A stretch of 64,000 nucleotides of DNA, from the NCBI RefSeq assembly GCF_034190915.1, contig NW_026947503.1, positions 17,702,532 to 17,766,531 of the forward strand, written 5' to 3'. This DNA is from Cavia porcellus. Lineage: Eukaryota > Chordata > Mammalia > Rodentia > Caviidae. Under the pieces are notes generated by a model. That model saw only the letters and a list, made by a program, of their open reading frames with translations, did no database searches and was not told the origin of the DNA. This document shows positions 43,316 through 55,069 of the stretch, piece after piece. The position numbers were made by a program, and so were the translations under genes. Each line of letters begins with the position of its first letter. The stretch's first letter is position 1.

Positions 43316-44654
43316 TTCTGCCCTCATGCCAAAAGACCTTATTTACCTCACTGTAAAAAAATGCAATTAGCACATCTATATCAGTCAACAATATCTTAAC
43401 AATTTTAGCACTGTTCAACAGTTCAAGTTCAAGTCCCTTTGAGACTCAAGACCATGAATCACTGTAAAAGTCAAAAAGAAAGTTGAAAGCCTCTGCCATA
43501 CAAAGGCACAGGGTAAACATTCCTTTTCCAAATGGGAGAAATAGGGGGATAGAAAGAAACTGAATCAAAGCAAACAAAACCCAACAGGGAAAACACTAAA
43601 TCTTGTATCTGCATATTCAGCACCAAAGGTAGGTTGTGCTGAGATGCTATCTACAAAAGGGTTGGCAGCCCCATCTTTATAGTCTTACTGGTTGTAATCC
43701 ATTTGACCTTTCACTTTGGTTGGTTCTGTTCACTGCCTGCAGCTTTCTCCCCAAGACAGTCCCCATTACTAGCATCTCCAACTGACCTTGTCCATATATT
43801 TTTGCTTGGTCTCCTAAAGTCTTCTTCTAAAATCTAAGCAGAATCCTCCTTCACCCAATAACTCTTACATTCTTCATGTCTTGAAAAGCATCCGGGATGA
43901 TGGCAGGGTTGGTTGTTGGTTTGAGCATTAGCTGAGCCCCTCTGAAACACGGCTGCAGATGCCTCTGGTAGACCAGATGGCAGAACTTGGGTTGCTAGGT
44001 GACTTCTGAATATGTATATATCCTAGAAATTCTCTTTTCAAATGAAGCATTTACAGTTTTGAGTCTTTGAGCCTGTGATGACTGGAGACTTGTTGATTCC
44101 TGAGATACCCTCCAAGTATCTTTCTTGTCTTTGTAAAAAGAAAGTATGTACCTTTTTTTTAGTGGTAAACTTTGCTTCACCCTCCTTCACATCTTTCCAA
44201 ATGTATTCTTTCCAGAGACACTGCAAACTTTTGCCATTTTTCCTGATTCTCTTTTAAATGTAGCTAGAGGCATATATGCCATAGCATGTACACTGGGTTA
44301 GAATTTCTCATCAGATTAGTTAGTTCACTGCCCTTATCTCAGCCTTCAGAAAAGTCTCAAGACATGAGCAAAATATAGACAACTTTTCTGCCAGACTACA
44401 CATCCATGAATTCCATTTCAATTTCCAGTAGAGTCCTTGTTCCCAACTGAACTCTCATGAGCCTGATCTTTATATTCTGGATTCCTGTCAGCAGTCTAAT
44501 CTTCTAAACTCTGACTAGTGCTGCTCATGAGATTCTAGGACCCTTCAGCCTATATCTTCAAACATTTAAAAATTCCACTAATAAACTAGTTCTATAAGAT
44601 TCTGACTTATATTATCAGGCATAGTCATAAGAACAACTATAGACTAATTTTTTG
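43316..44654 (-). mobile_element. MaLR internal sequence (non-coding remnant)
   Basis: Lies between two same-orientation LTRs. Its texture matches antisense MaLR internal regions (GTTCAAGTCCCTTTGAGACTCAAGACC, CTTTCACTTTGG, CTCCCCAAGACAGTCCCC). There is no intact gag-like frame. Paired ~60-codon frames on opposite strands at 43995-44257 have no supported function. Confidence 0.6.
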
Positions 44655-44956
44655 TATTAGTAACTTCTTAGTTGCACGGACAACACGTATTATTTAAAAC
44701 AGAATTTATTTTGACTCAAAGCTTCAGGTGATTCAGCTCATGGTCATCCAGACTCAAGGTAATAATGACATGATAGAATAACATAGTGGAGGAAAGTTTC
44801 TCAATCCATAGCAGACAAGAAGCAGAAAGAGAAGAAAGTGGTTGAGATTAAAAATATACCCTTCTAAATCATGTCCCATGTGATCCACCTCCTGTCACCA
44901 AGGTTTTTCTCTGAATGTGAGACTTCCAGGGGATAATTTAGATTTAAACCATAACA
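44655..44956 (-). mobile_element. 5' LTR of a MaLR provirus
   Basis: Antisense LTR from TGTATTAGTAACTTCTTAG to TTAAACCATAACA, i.e. TGTTATGGTTTAA at its own 5' end. It contains AGAATTTATTTTGACTC, TCAGCTCATGGTCATCC, GATCCACCTCCTGTCACC. Together with 43033-43315 it defines a ~1.9 kb two-LTR element. Confidence 0.8.
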
Positions 44957-44959
44957 GTG

Positions 44960-46410
44960 TACTATCGGGTGATGAACGGAAGGGAGGAGAAAGAGCCTGA
45001 AAGCCATATCAGGAAAATAATAGCATACTCTGGACATCACAAAGAAACAGAGAGGGACAAGTACTTCTCATCTGTCTCAGGTGCACATAACCTGAAGATG
45101 TACTGTTCTTCATTTTCTTGATTGACTCTGCAAGGCTTTTAAACCATGTGAATCCCCCTAGAAGAGACATGCTTATCAGATTTTCTTAAATACCTGAGTT
45201 CATGAAATAAGCTGTTGAAAGCAAAATGTTAAAAAAATCATGACATCATTGTTGACTTCCATTGGAACAAATCTAGAGGCATTTGTAAAGTAAATATAAT
45301 TCCTTTATAGTGCAGTCTTGGTATTTGCCCAAGGGACTTAAATGTAGTAGGCCATTATAATGTGAAAACCAACATTTTCTTTCATGTTGAATGTAGTTTT
45401 TTTGTATTAAGAATGCTGATGATCTTTACTCTTATTAGGTTAGAAGAAAAAAAAAAGAAAGAAAGAAAGAAAAAGAGATAACCAGTGGTCACTGGACCCT
45501 GAAGCACTTTCTATATGGGCATTCATCTAATAAGTGCTCCTTGTCCTAAAGTAGAAATTTCCCTACAACACTAACCTTTCCTGAGGTTTTTCTTGTTCAC
45601 TAGCCATGTTTTTCAGTATTATTTGTTGGCATCTCCCTTTGGAGCACATCCAACCCTGTCCATTTAAATGGCACCTCTTCTCTGGCGACTTTTGAATAAT
45701 GTTCCTTTTCCTGACTTATTAGGTGAGTCTCTAACTTTTAGAGCACTGTGTCTACTAAACACCTGTAATGGATTAACTGATAGTATAGCACCTTTTACAT
45801 GCAAAAAAGCTTTATCTCAGATATGTTACTTTCTTGATATTTTCTGATATTCTTCTAAGTGTATAAATCAAAATGTAAGAGTTACATTTTTGCTCTTTCA
45901 TTTTCATAACCACAACCAACATATCCACCAGCTGAGCTCATTGCTTTCTCAACATCTCTCTTGAAATCAACCATTTATTACCTCTAAACATCTACTAACT
46001 TCAACAGGCCACTATCTCTTTTCATTAATGTGGTTTCCAATTAGAATAACTGACTCACTCTTATCAAATTATAGTCAATTCTTTCTAAAGCAGTGTAATA
46101 GACTGTAAGCTATGACATACACTTTCTCCTACTTAAAAAGAAAAAGACCTGAACTCTCCATGGCTTTCATTTACATCTATCATAGGTGTTTGTGTCATCG
46201 CTCATGAGACCCTACTTGCTTCTCAGAATCATCTCTTATGCATTCCTTTTCTCAATGTACTACAGCCTCATAATCTTTCTGGAATCAGTCCATCAGACTG
46301 GTATGTCAGGATCTGGCATGGTTTTCTCATCTAATGGCATGCCCAGTCCTTCTTTTTCTTTACCCTGCTTTGTATTTCTTCACTTTTTTATCACCTTGCC
46401 ATTTCGTTGT
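44960..46410. other. Unannotated sequence
   Basis: Includes an AAAG tract at about 45447-45476. A plus frame at 46186-46431 is hydrophobic but unsupported. Confidence 0.5.
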
Positions 46411-46412
46411 GT

Positions 46413-46855
46413 TGTTATAGGTTATGTTTAGATGCACTGCCCAGCGCCAAGTCTTATGCAGTGAGAGGTGGGGCTTTTACAGAGGTATCTCTATCTGGAG
46501 CATGCAGTTGTTGAATTAAGGGTGTGTAGTTACTAAGTTAGTCCTCTGGTTGGTTTGGCATGGTTTTGATTGGATAAGGGAAGCCCCATCCTGGGTGTGA
46601 GTGCTACCTACCCTAACGGTGTGTCACCTGGAAAGAATATAAGCGACACAAGGAGGGATGCAGCGATCAGTTGTAGTTAGCTGCTTGCTGCTGCTGCTGC
46701 TTTTCCTCTGAGATGCCCATCGGTCATGCCACCCTGCCTTGGGGCTACCTATTATGGATTGAAACTGCCACAATCTGTGAAGTGAAATAAATATTTCTCC
46801 TGTAAATTTGGATGTCGTGTATTTTGTCAAAGCAATGAGAAAAGTAACTAGGACA
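46413..46855 (+). mobile_element. MaLR (ORR1-like) LTR, sense
   Basis: From TGTTATAGGTTATG to AAAGTAACTAGGACA. It contains GCTGCTGCTGCTGC, GATGCCCATCGG, GCCACCCTGCC, ATTATGGATTGAAACTGCC, GAAGTGAAATAAATATTTC (AATAAA) and GTATTTTGTCAAAGCAATGAG. Confidence 0.88.
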
Positions 46856-46859
46856 TGTT

Positions 46860-47765
46860 CTTAATTATTTTTTTAGTCTCCTCTATAAAATTAAATTTGA
46901 TGTCAGAAAATGTGTACTTTGTTCACTGCCATTTTTTCTAAGATCAAAACAGTTTCCTGAAGTCAGTTGTAATAAATATCTAATGGTACATAAACAGTTT
47001 ACATATTTAGACTGCGATTTTTTCTCAAATATACATATGTTCTAAACTTTCTATTTAAGGCATTCCTAGGACTTATATTTTAAATGTAAGGACATGTAGA
47101 TTTGACAGTAATTGTTCCTTTCCCCAAAACTTCACAGAATTTAGGTATGTCATGATAACTATTATGAAATATTTTGTGACAGATCTGAGGAGTTCCATTT
47201 TACTAGGTGAAATGAATCAGAGGAAGAAAAATGTTCAAAGATATCAAATGACTTCTTCCCACTGTAAAGTTCTTCATGAGCTTTGACCACAGTTCAAACC
47301 TTATCACTAAGGAAATGCCTGAGTTGGATTAAATGGCACTGAAGTAATTTCTGTATCACTCCACAGGGGGAAATTCTTAGTAAGTCACTTACAAGTGAAA
47401 AAATTATTTTCTCAATTTGCTCACCATTTCTCCAAATCTCTTTATTGGAATAAACACATATAATTATGATTAGCATAAATATAAAATTTCATTTTAAGTA
47501 TTGGTGTTTTACAGAAAATAAGAGATATGTTTTACAGAAAATAAGAGAAATTTACGTTAGTCTTATTTGCAAACTTTGAACTTAATTTCCCATGCCCTAC
47601 CCATTCGCTTTAAGGCAATGGTATGAACAACTCACCTGTGAGAGGAAAGCTTCTTGAATTCTCCTTCAGGGGCATTCAAGGAGTTAAGGATCCCTAGAGT
47701 TTCCCTAGAGCTAAAAATGAGCAGCTTCCCTAGATAATGGTGCAAAACATTTTCACAAAGAGCAC
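46860..47765. other. Unannotated AT-rich sequence
   Basis: Contains a 23 bp tandem duplication at 47506-47551. Otherwise nothing recognised. Confidence 0.5.
47506..47551. repeat. 23 bp tandem duplication
   Basis: Two adjacent copies beginning GTTTTACAGAAAATAAGAGA, differing only at the last few bases. Confidence 0.95.
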
Positions 47766-47769
47766 TGTT

Positions 47770-47870
47770 CTGTAACTTTAGTGCTTTGTAATCACCTGCG
47801 GAGTTCTTTAAACACAGGCTGGTCAGTGCCAAGCACAGTATTTCAAACTCTATGAATGCTATGCTTACAA
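47770..47870. mobile_element. MER5A-like hAT-Charlie fragment
   Basis: AACTTTAGTGCTTTGTAATCACCTGCGGAG, then CTTTAAACACAGGCTGG, aligns to the MER5A segment AACTTTAGTGTGCATCAGAATCACCTGGAGG...TTAAAACACAGATTGCTGG. The terminal CAGTGG repeat is not preserved. Confidence 0.68.
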
Positions 47871-47907
47871 TATTTGTCTTTCCCAAAAATCTTTAGGTTG
47901 ACATTTT

Positions 47908-47992
47908 CCTTTTCTTTTTGTACCAGAAATTGAACTCAGAATCTTGACCTTGCCAGGCAGGTGCTTATGCCTCTAAACAATATTCCTGGCTC
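47908..47992 (-). mobile_element. Degenerate ID SINE
   Basis: TTTCTTTTTGTACCAGAAATTGAACTCAGAATCTTGACC, TTGCCAGGCAGGTGCTTATGCCTC, ATTCCTGGC. Antisense ID with many substitutions. Confidence 0.82.
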
Positions 47993-47999
47993 TGACATT

Positions 48000-49745
48000 C
48001 TGACATTTTCATTTTCAAGATAACAATATGAGGAGATGGCATCTTTGAGAGGCAATGAGGTCATGACCTGTATAAGGGAGATTAGTATCCTTATTAAAAA
48101 GAGCCAAGAGATTTCTCATCTCCTATCCCACCAGATGAAGTCACAGTCAAGAGTAGCCATCGAAGAATCAGTCATCAAATTAGTTATTTCCATGGTCTTG
48201 GACTTCTGGCTCTAGAGTAAAGATTTTCACACCATGGAATGATCAAAAACTGAGTTCTGTGTCATGTAATACAGATCAGTAGTCTCTTGAGAGAATGAAC
48301 TTTTGTCAAAGTCCATAAAAATTAATTTCTAAAGTATTAATACCTTGGCACTTTCTATTCCTCTTCGAATTCATGTCACCTGATAAAATCACAATCCTCA
48401 TTATGTGTCACAGACTACTCCTTAGTCTGTTATCATAGAGGTATCTATGTGCGTGGAAATGAGTTCTCTTGCTTATGAGTCATATTCAGTGTATGTTGTT
48501 TTGGTATGTGTTCCAAATAGAATAAGAAAACAACCATGCCAAAGTTTATGTTTGTTGTGATGCTTTCAAAAGTAGTGCCCTAAGATATCCTATAAGTCAA
48601 GTTTGCCTTGTAACTTCTGCAGGAGGAAATTTCACTTCCCTGTGAGTTTTCAGAGTTCCTCAGAAAACAGAGCTCTTTGCCAACTCAGTTTCTAGAAGAG
48701 TGGGTAAAACTTGATCAAAGGAAGAATGTCTTTTTCTGCTCTGATAACTTTAACTCTAAAAGGTATGCTCTCTCTATGGGTAATGTACTCTGACAGACTC
48801 AACAAGTTTTTCATATAAGCGTTGAATATGATCTATTCTTAGAATAGTTAATGGGCTAAAAATTCTTAATAAATGCTATTTCCCCCACTTTGGATATTTT
48901 ATGAGGTGGGGAAATAATAGGAAAATAAAAAATATTAATAGCACACAAAAACTTCTAATTACTTTTGGTTGCTCTCGGAATGTGGAAAGTGACATCCCTT
49001 TTATGAAGGAAAGAAGCAGTGGGGCAAATGTTATGATGTAACAGATCTTTCAAGCCCTTAGGTGTGCTAACGCATCAACTCATACAGCAGTGACTGAAAA
49101 CTGGGACGGATTTCTACCTCTCTAACTAGGATGCCATCCTGGCGCCTAACACCTGTGAGGGAGGGAGTGCAAGTGCAGACATAATCTCCCTCTGTGTGAG
49201 CTCACTTTGAGCCTCTTGGGGGAAAATTTAGGCCAGGTCTACCTTGGGGAAAATCAAAACAGCAATACAATAACCCTTATTCCAGAAATGTGAACTAAAT
49301 ATGTTCTCTTTATAACGCTTGAGTGAAGTAAAGGTAGAAAAAATAATTTCATTCATTCAGTAAAGATCTAAGCACAACACAGTCATATCCTGTTTGATGC
49401 TAATAAGTGATACAGAGTAACAGGTATGTGGATTGGTGGCTGAGATCTGAGCCTTATTTATATGTGAGTTGTTTTAGGCTAAACATCTCTGTATTAAAAG
49501 TTTCAAGCTTATTAAATGTCATTTAGTCAAGAGAATAATTTAATCAAGTCATAGCTATCAGCAAGCTAAATGGTTCTTGAGGGTGCAATGTTAAGAGTGG
49601 TGCTGAAGTGAAGCAAGCAGGCTTTTGGAATCTGTTCGCCTGTAGTTTCTCTGTGAAGCTGATAGATAGACAGACAGACGATGGATATTTGTTGGTAGTT
49701 ACCTAACATTACAGCAGAGACTTTGGGCTTTTATTTACCAATTGG
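48000..49745. other. Unannotated sequence
   Basis: No repeat or gene recognised. A short GATAGATAGACAGACAGACG tract is at about 49660-49680. Confidence 0.5.
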
Positions 49746-49749
49746 AGCA

Positions 49750-50220
49750 CCTGTACCTAGTCGTTCCAGCCCATAAAGATATTATGCATGCTAGACTCAT
49801 TTGGGAGCAAGTGCAACCCTACTGAACTGCCTAGTTTTTCAAGTAAAAATGTGTTCACATTACAAAGCCAGTGTAGCAAAGCATTTCCATTAAAATAGCG
49901 CTGCTGCTTATATTTAATGCTTTCTGGACTGCTGTGTGGCTCAGAGGAGCTGTGTGAAGCACATGAAGGCATTGGAGTAATCATTAAAGATCAAGGGCTT
50001 TCCAATTATCAAGTCACACTCAGCAGACAATAGGCTGAGATAAATGAAGCAGGGCTGGGCAGCTTCATATTCTAAATCAAAGATTTTCAGGAAACAAGGA
50101 TAAGATGCCTGCACCTTATGAAAGACACAGGCATTTGTCAATTCACGTAATAAAGAAGCTCATCAAAACTCTCCAGCAATTCCCTAAGTGTTTCCACCTT
50201 CATAATAGTTCACAGGAAAT
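49750..50220. other. Candidate conserved non-coding element
   Basis: Repeat-free, balanced sequence with dense homeodomain-like and other motifs (ATTATGCATG, AATAGCGCTGCTGC, GTAATCATTAAAG, CCAATTATCAAG) and no coding frame of substance. The texture is typical of deeply conserved vertebrate elements. Conservation itself is not visible here. Confidence 0.4.
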
Positions 50221-50224
50221 GTTT

Positions 50225-51620
50225 TCATGAAATATTCTCCTCTGATAAGGAATCCAGGGTTATATTTGAAGAACATTCCCTGTATTTCTATACAAAAACT
50301 ACTATTCCTAAATAAGCTACATTATGACCTCATTCCTAAAATCCAGTAAGACCTCATTTAAATAAGATCATGTTCTTTCTGTGCTTAATTTTAATAAAGT
50401 GGAAATTCACAAAAATAAGCAGCATAAAGAATATTTTGCAGAAGAATGACTTTCAAGGTTTAACCTGGGTGAAATAGGCAGAGAGCAATCTCCTTTATTT
50501 TTTCTATTTACAGCTACAATACTGTACTGTGATCCTGGAAACCCCAAATGATCCCCCAGAGCAGTGCAAGGTACTCACTCATCATTGCAGGATTCAATTG
50601 TATTTTCTGGACAGCATGTGCTGAGGTGGGAAGGGGAACTCACTAACATGTTTCAGGAGGATTTCTAACAGCAAAGAGAAAAAAGTGGACATGGGTAGAG
50701 CATCTCATTATTGCAAAATGTTGGGCACAGTTAATAGTAGACAAACGCAAAGCTCTCAGGATTTCTTTCTTTAAATTCCATCATATTTAAAAGGAAGGAA
50801 TAGTTAGTGTCAGTTAATTAGGGCTAGGTCACCTTTTAGAATGCCATAGCTTCGTCATTGGTTCTGTGACCATGTTACCTGGCTTTCAGAGGAGATGTCA
50901 GCTTGTCAGCAAATAAATGGATGGAGGTTACTTTACAGTATCTGGAAACATGGTGAAATCCTTTTTTAGATCTCTGGTTTCTCTGTTCAACAAGTCTCTG
51001 TACAATGACATTAAAAGCAAACAAACAAACAAGATTCTTGAACTTACTAATTTCTTCAGATCCAAGAACATTGATGGTACTTCTAGTATGTGCATGAATG
51101 AACAGTATTCATATTCATTAAACAGCTTAATTATCAACAATATTATCTAAGAAAATGGGCATGTTAAGGGAGAATATGAGTTTTTGAGAAGTAAATTACT
51201 TGTCTCTTATCTTTTATAAACTAAATGACACAATGAGAATTTGAAATGGCTTTTATAAAAATCCAATTATTTGTAACTGTGGAATGCATTTGTTTTTCTA
51301 TACTAATCACTCAACTATGGCACAACAGGACTTTAGATCAACTCTTCTCCACCAGATTCCTGCTATGTGGACCCAGCATTGTCTTAAATCCAGGGATGAG
51401 AACTTCTCTGTCCCTCGGCATAAACAGTGCCTAGCAGCTCATCAGAATCACATCCCTGACACATTGGAGGTTTCTGTGGTACCATTTCCTCCTGCACCCA
51501 CGCTATGTTCAAAGCAGCTTTATTTAGTCCTTGGATGCTGATAGAGGACCACACTAGCAGAGCGTTGCTTACTGCTCTGCTAAGATATTGGTGCTACTCA
51601 GCTCTTTTAAAACACATTGC
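50225..51620. other. Unannotated sequence
   Basis: Nothing recognised. Overlapping frames on opposite strands at 50917-51150 argue for chance. Confidence 0.5.
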
Positions 51621-51623
51621 TGC

Positions 51624-51943
51624 TGTGACGGCTAATCCTATTACCCTGATTGGATAGAGAGACACCTAGGAGTTTAGGGAAGGATACTTCTGGGTCTGGC
51701 ATGGTAGATCTTGGGGCCTTGACTTTGGGACCACATTTGATTACTGGACTCTTTTTCTCTGGCTCTTTCCTAACTCTGCTTCCTGGCCATGAATTGAGCA
51801 GCTTTTCTCCATCATGCTCATCTGCCATCCTATCTCTACTTATACCCAGTGAACTATGGATTAAACCTTCTAAAACTGTGAACCAAATAAATCGTTCTCC
51901 TTTAAGGTGTATCAAGCATTTTGACCACAGTGAGGAAAAGACA
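51624..51943 (+). mobile_element. MT/MaLR-like LTR, sense
   Basis: From TGTGACGGCTAATC to GAGGAAAAGACA. It contains TATTACCCTGATTGGATAGAGAG, AACTATGGATTAAACC, GTGAACCAAATAAATC (AATAAA), and CAAGCATTTTGACCACAGTGAGG. ~100-codon frames on both strands are by-products. Confidence 0.82.
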
Positions 51944-52019
51944 TTTGATTTTCTTGTTTGAGTAGATCCTCATGATATATTACAACAAATTGGTTCAATA
52001 TTATTGAGGAACTTTTGTG

Positions 52020-52370
52020 AACTACATGAAATGAATAAGGTACTATCTCTAGCTTCCCTGAACTCAGATGGAATACAAACTGACAATCAATAACTGTAAC
52101 CTGTGCTTCAGTAGAGGAATGCATTGAATGCTATATGGAGGCATATTATAAGGGGGGTAATTCTAGTTTAGACTTTCAGGGAGACATGCGAAGAAAAAGC
52201 AGCAAATGACAATTGATTTAGGCCTTGAAGGATTAGCCAGGCTTGCCAGGCAGAAACAAGGCACAGTACTGTGTAGGAAGAAGAAATAATATTGGAAAAC
52301 TTTGGAAGCCTGAGAAGATGGCTAAGGTGTTGCCCTACAAGTTGATTTATGTGATTTATCATTTCCATTT
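52020..52370 (-). mobile_element. L2-like ancient repeat
   Basis: The order CTTCCCTGAACTCAGATGG, ACTGACAATCAATAAC, then TTAGGCCTTGAAGGATTAGCCAGG and GCCAGGCAGAAACAAGGCAC recalls antisense L2. Diverged and tentative. Confidence 0.4.
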
Positions 52371-52374
52371 TTCT

Positions 52375-52995
52375 GGATCACAAGTCAAGTGATTGTAGAC
52401 TTGCAGAGAATCCCCGAAATTTTTTATTATGATATGCTTTATGCTTCAGGAATTAGAACCTTTGCAAAATCAGTGCCCTTGGAATGGCCAGAAATTTTAC
52501 ATCTTTGGGTGGTTAGTGGTCATGTGTGTCCTGCTGTCTGGTACAGAAACATGACCCACACAGTCCATGTTACAGGGTCGTACTAAGAGAATATTTGTTA
52601 AAATAAATGAAAACAAAGAAAAATTGTAACACTGACCTTGGGAAATCCAAAGAATTTTTCCCTATATTTTGGTGTATATTCCTGTTGATCACATTTGAAT
52701 TCTGGCTTGTTCATAATTTTTGGGAAAATCAAAATTTAAGAAAAATTTTTGGGTAGTCTGTGTGTGATAAATTTTTTATATTCCATGTCAAAACTGACCT
52801 ATTTCTGTCTGTAAAATGCATAAGTTAACCTTATAATCTGTCCCAAAATTTACATCAAGGAGGTTCAGCTTTATTTGTGATCATATTGAATAAATATTTT
52901 CTTTTCTACAAATGTAAATGTGAGGATTTTGCTTCATTAGGAAAAAATGATGACACATATCTTATTGAAATAGTTGATGTGTAAATACTACATGT
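52375..52995. other. Unannotated sequence
   Basis: Nothing recognised. Confidence 0.5.
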
Positions 52996-52999
52996 CATG

Positions 53000-53450
53000 A
53001 ATCAAACTGCTATAACAAAGTAGTATTCTCTGGATGGTCATAAACAGAAGAAATTTATTTATCACCGGTCTGGGTGTTGGGATTTTGAAATCAGGTTGCT
53101 AGCATGATTTGATTTTTGGTGAGGGATGTTTCTCGCTTTCATTATATCTTTCTTTTTTTTTTTTTTTTATTTTTATTTTTTTTTTTCATTTTTATCGGTA
53201 CCAGGGATTGAACTCACGACCGCCTGCTTGCAAGGCAGGCACTTATGCCGCTGAGCTAAATCCCCAGCCCATTCATTGTATCTTTCAAGCCTGAGAGAAG
53301 GCAAGAAAACTCTGGAGTCTGTTCTATAGAGTCACTAATATCATTTATGAGGGTTCTACCCTCCTGATATAATTACGTCTCTGTCCCACCTTTATGTACT
53401 GTCACACTAGGGGTTTGAATCTCTATATATGAATAATTGCTGACATAAAA
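53000..53450 (-). mobile_element. MLT1-like LTR split by an ID
   Basis: Antisense order: CAAACTGCTATAACAAAGTAGTATTCTCTGGATGG, GAAGAAATTTATTTATCACC, GGATTTTGAAATCAGG. After the ID it continues with AGAGTCACTAATATCATTTATGAGGGTTCTACCCTCCTGATATAATTACGTC. Confidence 0.78.
53153..53271 (-). mobile_element. Young ID SINE with 15 bp target duplication
   Basis: Antisense full-length ID: T-rich tail, TTTTTATCGGTACCAGGGATTGAACTCACGACCGCC, GCTTGCAAGGCAGGCACTTATGCCGCTGAGCTAAATCCCCAGCCC. Flanks TTCATTATATCTTTC (53138-53152) and TTCATTGTATCTTTC (53272-53286) differ at one base. Confidence 0.96.
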
Positions 53451-53454
53451 TCTA

Positions 53455-54895
53455 TAAGTTCTTATACCTTGGACACTATTGTAAATGGATTCTTATAAAT
53501 AGGGATTTTTTAAAAGCCTCATTTCTATTAGTACTAATTTTCAGATAATTAAACACAACAATATTTGAGATAAAGAACTATTACACAAATTTAAATTCTC
53601 AGAGGACAAAAGCATGATTTTTAGACAGAAAATCTTTATATATTTAGCTACTGTCAATTTAAAAAAATAGAAATACAAAACTTTTCAAAAATGTTCCATT
53701 CACTTTATTGTCTTTTTCAAGTTTGATCATAATTTTGCCTTTTCTAAGTGACTCTGAATCATTGTTTTGGCTTAAATTATTATATAATGTTATAATTCAA
53801 TGTGTAACATATATTAAAATTTATTTCCCTCCAGGTTAAATGTTCACTGTTGATTTTGTAGTTTTTAATCTCTCTTTTAATGTTAACTTGTGAGTTACCA
53901 GCATCTATTAGCTGACTTTCAATTTATTTTAATTCAAATCAGAGCAAAAGACTGCTTACAAATACCTAAACTCTTCATATTGCTGTTGGAGGCTGAGATT
54001 ACTAAGAGCAAAACAAGTTCCAAGGTGTTACTGCTCTCTTTAAACTTGAATAAATTATAGTAGGAGACAAATGATGATATAACTTAAAATTCCCTTGTCT
54101 GAGGTGAACTTCAATTTATCTTGTGAGCAAATTCAGTTTCTACAAGAGTTGTTTTTTTTTTCCACAAACACATTAGTTTTTCTGTTTTATATAAGTTCAA
54201 ACTTTTGCCTTTATCTATAGCAAGCATTGCCATTTTATCTTACTCCTGTAATGGGGTTATGTTTTCCACATCTGTTTAGGGCTCATGGTCATAGCACTGT
54301 CTACGTGGGTTCTCATGGAGCACAGGGGTGGACAGTGGGCCTCAGTCCTTTCTCCTCCTGGGAGAGTGGGAGTTGATGGCATCTAAGTCTCTGGCAACAT
54401 TCTGACAGTGACCGTGTTAAGCAAATGGGTGACAATAATAGGGTAATAAATTAACAGTGACAGTAATAGCAATTGCAGGAATGATAAGTATTTCTAATAA
54501 ATTATGTGAGATACTGTAGCTCCTTTTATTGGTTATTCTCCTTTTATTGGAACAGTGAGAACTCTTGTATATTGTATCAATTGAAGATTTGAAAACAAAA
54601 TCTAGCACTCAGCTAGTGAAAAGAATTTAATGGGGTCTCTGAGAGGACATGATTTTCTGTTAATTCCCTTTCACATAATGTATGACAATGATAGTGGGAC
54701 AGAAAAGGCAGCAGGCCACGTTCAGGAAATGAAGACCTCAGACAGTTTCACTCCATCGTGTATTTCTTGGTTACTTGGTACTATGGGAAGGTACACACAA
54801 AAGTCTCCTTCTCTCTGATCATTTGGACTCTCACCCATTCCACACAAGAAATGGAAGATAAACAAAAAACACAGAGGGAAATTTGTAATGTACAC
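53455..54895. other. Unannotated AT-rich sequence
   Basis: Nothing recognised. Confidence 0.5.
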
Positions 54896-54898
54896 AGA

Positions 54899-54902
<4 letters not shown>

Positions 54903-54944
<42 letters not shown>
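54903..54944. repeat. (AT)n microsatellite
   Basis: 21 perfect AT units. Confidence 0.97.
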
Positions 54945-54946
<2 letters not shown>

Positions 54947-55016
54947 AGATGCAGAAATGAAGCAGACAATTGAGAGAAGGAATACAGAGACTCTGGGATG
55001 CATGTACCAGAGAAAC

Positions 55017-55030
55017 AAAAAAAAAAAAAA

Positions 55031-55063
<33 letters not shown>

Positions 55064-55064
55064 A
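55017..55064. repeat. A run followed by (AG)n
   Basis: 23 A then about 12 AG units form an all-purine tract on the plus strand. Several ~70-120 codon frames crossing it are low-complexity artefacts. Confidence 0.96.
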
Positions 55065-55069
55065 AGAAT

